Assembly (NCBI GenBank): GCA_030588275.1
Contig: JAUUYJ010000187.1
Coordinates: forward strand, 1 to 5,479
Source of the DNA: Candidatus Zixiibacteriota bacterium
GTDB taxonomy: Bacteria; Zixibacteria; MSB-5A5; GN15; JAAZOE01
Length of the DNA stretch: 5,479 bases
Direction of reading: 5' to 3'
In this document: in pieces, positions 4,635 through 5,479 of the stretch
Layout of the letters: each line of letters begins with the position of its first letter
Position numbering within the stretch: the stretch's first letter is position 1
The notes under the pieces: model-generated
The model's input: the letters and a program-made list of their open reading frames with translations, nothing else
Told to the model about the DNA's origin: nothing
Databases searched by the model: none
Translations under genes and position numbers: made by a program

Positions 4635-5479
4635 TTATGCAACCGGTTTGCATTTTTCGATCCGATCAACTCGAAACCGTTTATTACTGTTTGAAATCAT
4701 ACATTTGGCATTCAGGTAATAAACACCATCCCGTTCAAAAGCAGAAATTGGCACTACCTGACGGGGGCGCCCAGGCAATGATCCACCCTGATAAACAATT
4801 TCCAGAAGCAGACCAGTCCCAACCGCGCTATTGATGGTTTCCATAACAGCCTCATCCGGTTCAACGATAATTGGTCCACCAAATTTGTAATGATACAGCC
4901 CGTTTAATGTTTCAAGCTTTTGCTTTTCTGTTTCAATCTGAGCCAGACAATGGCCAAACAGTTTTTGAACCAGTATCGAATCTCCCAGAGCGCGATGGGT
5001 CTGAGTTTCAACCAGATCAAAGCGCCGACAGACCCTCTCAAGCGAATAGGTCGGAAGACCGGGGAAAACTTTTCTGGTTAACTCAATCTGGTCAATAATC
5101 GTATGGCGAGGTAGTTTGATTTCGTTGCGCAGTCCCTCATGATTGACAAACCCGATGTCAAAGATGGCGTTTTGAGCAATCAGGATCGTATCTTCACCAG
5201 CGATAAATTTCAAAAACAGAGGTAGAATCTCGGTGATATCCGGTTCGACGGCAACCATAGCGTCGGTGATATGATGAACCGCCATCGCTCGCGGAGGGAT
5301 CAGCATCCGGGGATTGACAAGACGGTCGAAGCGATCTAGTTCGGTTCCTGAAAGGTCGAATTTGATCGCCGATATTTCGACAATTCGGCCATCGACAGCA
5401 GACAGTCCGGTCGTTTCCGTATCGAAAGCTATAAATGTAGATTGGGCTGTTATCATTTCGGCAAAGATAGGCAAATTGA
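4635..5479 (-). CDS. DEDDh 3'-5' exonuclease (DnaQ-like) fused to a WYL domain; start at or beyond window edge
   Basis: Counting from the TTG at 5474 (279 residues), the N-terminal part (about 12-178) is a DnaQ-type exonuclease with all five DEDDh residues: Asp18 and Glu20 in FDTETTGL, Asp106 in QNAIFD, and His160 and Asp165 in HRALGD. Such enzymes remove nucleotides from DNA or RNA 3' ends with two metal ions. A charged helix (about 178-190) leads to a C-terminal WYL-type domain (about 210-277): LEIVY (224-228), VVPISAF (240-246), VYYLNAKC (251-258, Tyr in place of the usual Trp) and RFRVDRI (266-272). WYL domains usually sit behind a helix-turn-helix in regulators and sense nucleic acid or other ligands; no helix-turn-helix is seen here. 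It is not PolIII epsilon itself. The frame is open to base 5479. Internal ATG 5456 (MITAQSTFIAFD) has no ribosome site, and residues before it look protein-like, so the start is probably outside the window. Confidence 0.88.
   Translation of the reverse strand, partial: NLPIFAEMITAQSTFIAFDTETTGLSAVDGRIVEISAIKFDLSGTELDRFDRLVNPRMLIPPRAMAVHHITDAMVAVEPDITEILPLFLKFIAGEDTILIAQNAIFDIGFVNHEGLRNEIKLPRHTIIDQIELTRKVFPGLPTYSLERVCRRFDLVETQTHRALGDSILVQKLFGHCLAQIETEKQKLETLNGLYHYKFGGPIIVEPDEAVMETINSAVGTGLLLEIVYQGGSLPGRPRQVVPISAFERDGVYYLNAKCMISNSNKRFRVDRIEKCKPVA

Noticed and set aside
4635..5479. A phage-defence or CRISPR-linked system around the exonuclease-WYL gene
   Set aside because: WYL proteins occur in such systems, but no repeats, Cas genes, toxins, methylases or integrases are visible in the window, and the downstream neighbour is a membrane PH-like protein.

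Overview
The window is ordinary-looking bacterial chromosome of moderate base composition: the coding parts look near-balanced to slightly AT-rich, and the gaps are clearly AT-rich. Seven protein genes fill most of it; five read rightward (2-4015) and two leftward (4095-5479), meeting tail to tail. No RNA genes, insertion sequences, CRISPR arrays or phage genes are visible. No gap exceeds 172 bases. Gene content (RecN, an ECF sigma factor with a zinc-finger anti-sigma factor, a YbjQ-family protein, a PilZ protein) proves only that this is a bacterium. The mix would suit an uncultured FCB-group lineage such as Zixibacteria, but that is a weak guess from memory of similar gene sets; the sequence alone does not fix the taxon.

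Layout. (i) 2-721: the C-terminal part of the DNA-repair ATPase RecN, cut by the left edge. (ii) 844-2161: a compact three-gene operon encoding an ECF sigma factor, a two-helix membrane anti-sigma factor with an HxxxCxxC zinc-finger motif, and a YbjQ (UPF0145) protein whose start codon overlaps the anti-sigma stop codon. (iii) 2227-3399: a polytopic membrane protein with GT-C glycosyltransferase-like features. (iv) 3572-4015: a single-domain PilZ protein with an intact cyclic-di-GMP binding signature, preceded by a promoter-like sequence overlapped by an inverted repeat. (v) 4016-4094: a convergent gap with a nine-G run and a hairpin. (vi) 4095-4607 and 4635-5479, leftward: a membrane-anchored protein with a PH-like domain, and upstream of it a DEDDh 3'-5' exonuclease fused to a WYL domain, running to or past the right edge.

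How they may work together. The sigma/anti-sigma pair forms a regulatory switch, and tight coupling makes YbjQ a candidate third component. The anti-sigma factor has almost no extracytoplasmic part, so its signal is probably sensed in the membrane or in the cytoplasm. The exonuclease-WYL protein and the PH-like membrane protein are probably co-transcribed, but no shared pathway is evident. The exonuclease-WYL fusion and the sigma/anti-sigma/YbjQ operon are the two places most worth following up. Nothing here is clearly a new defence or mobile system.
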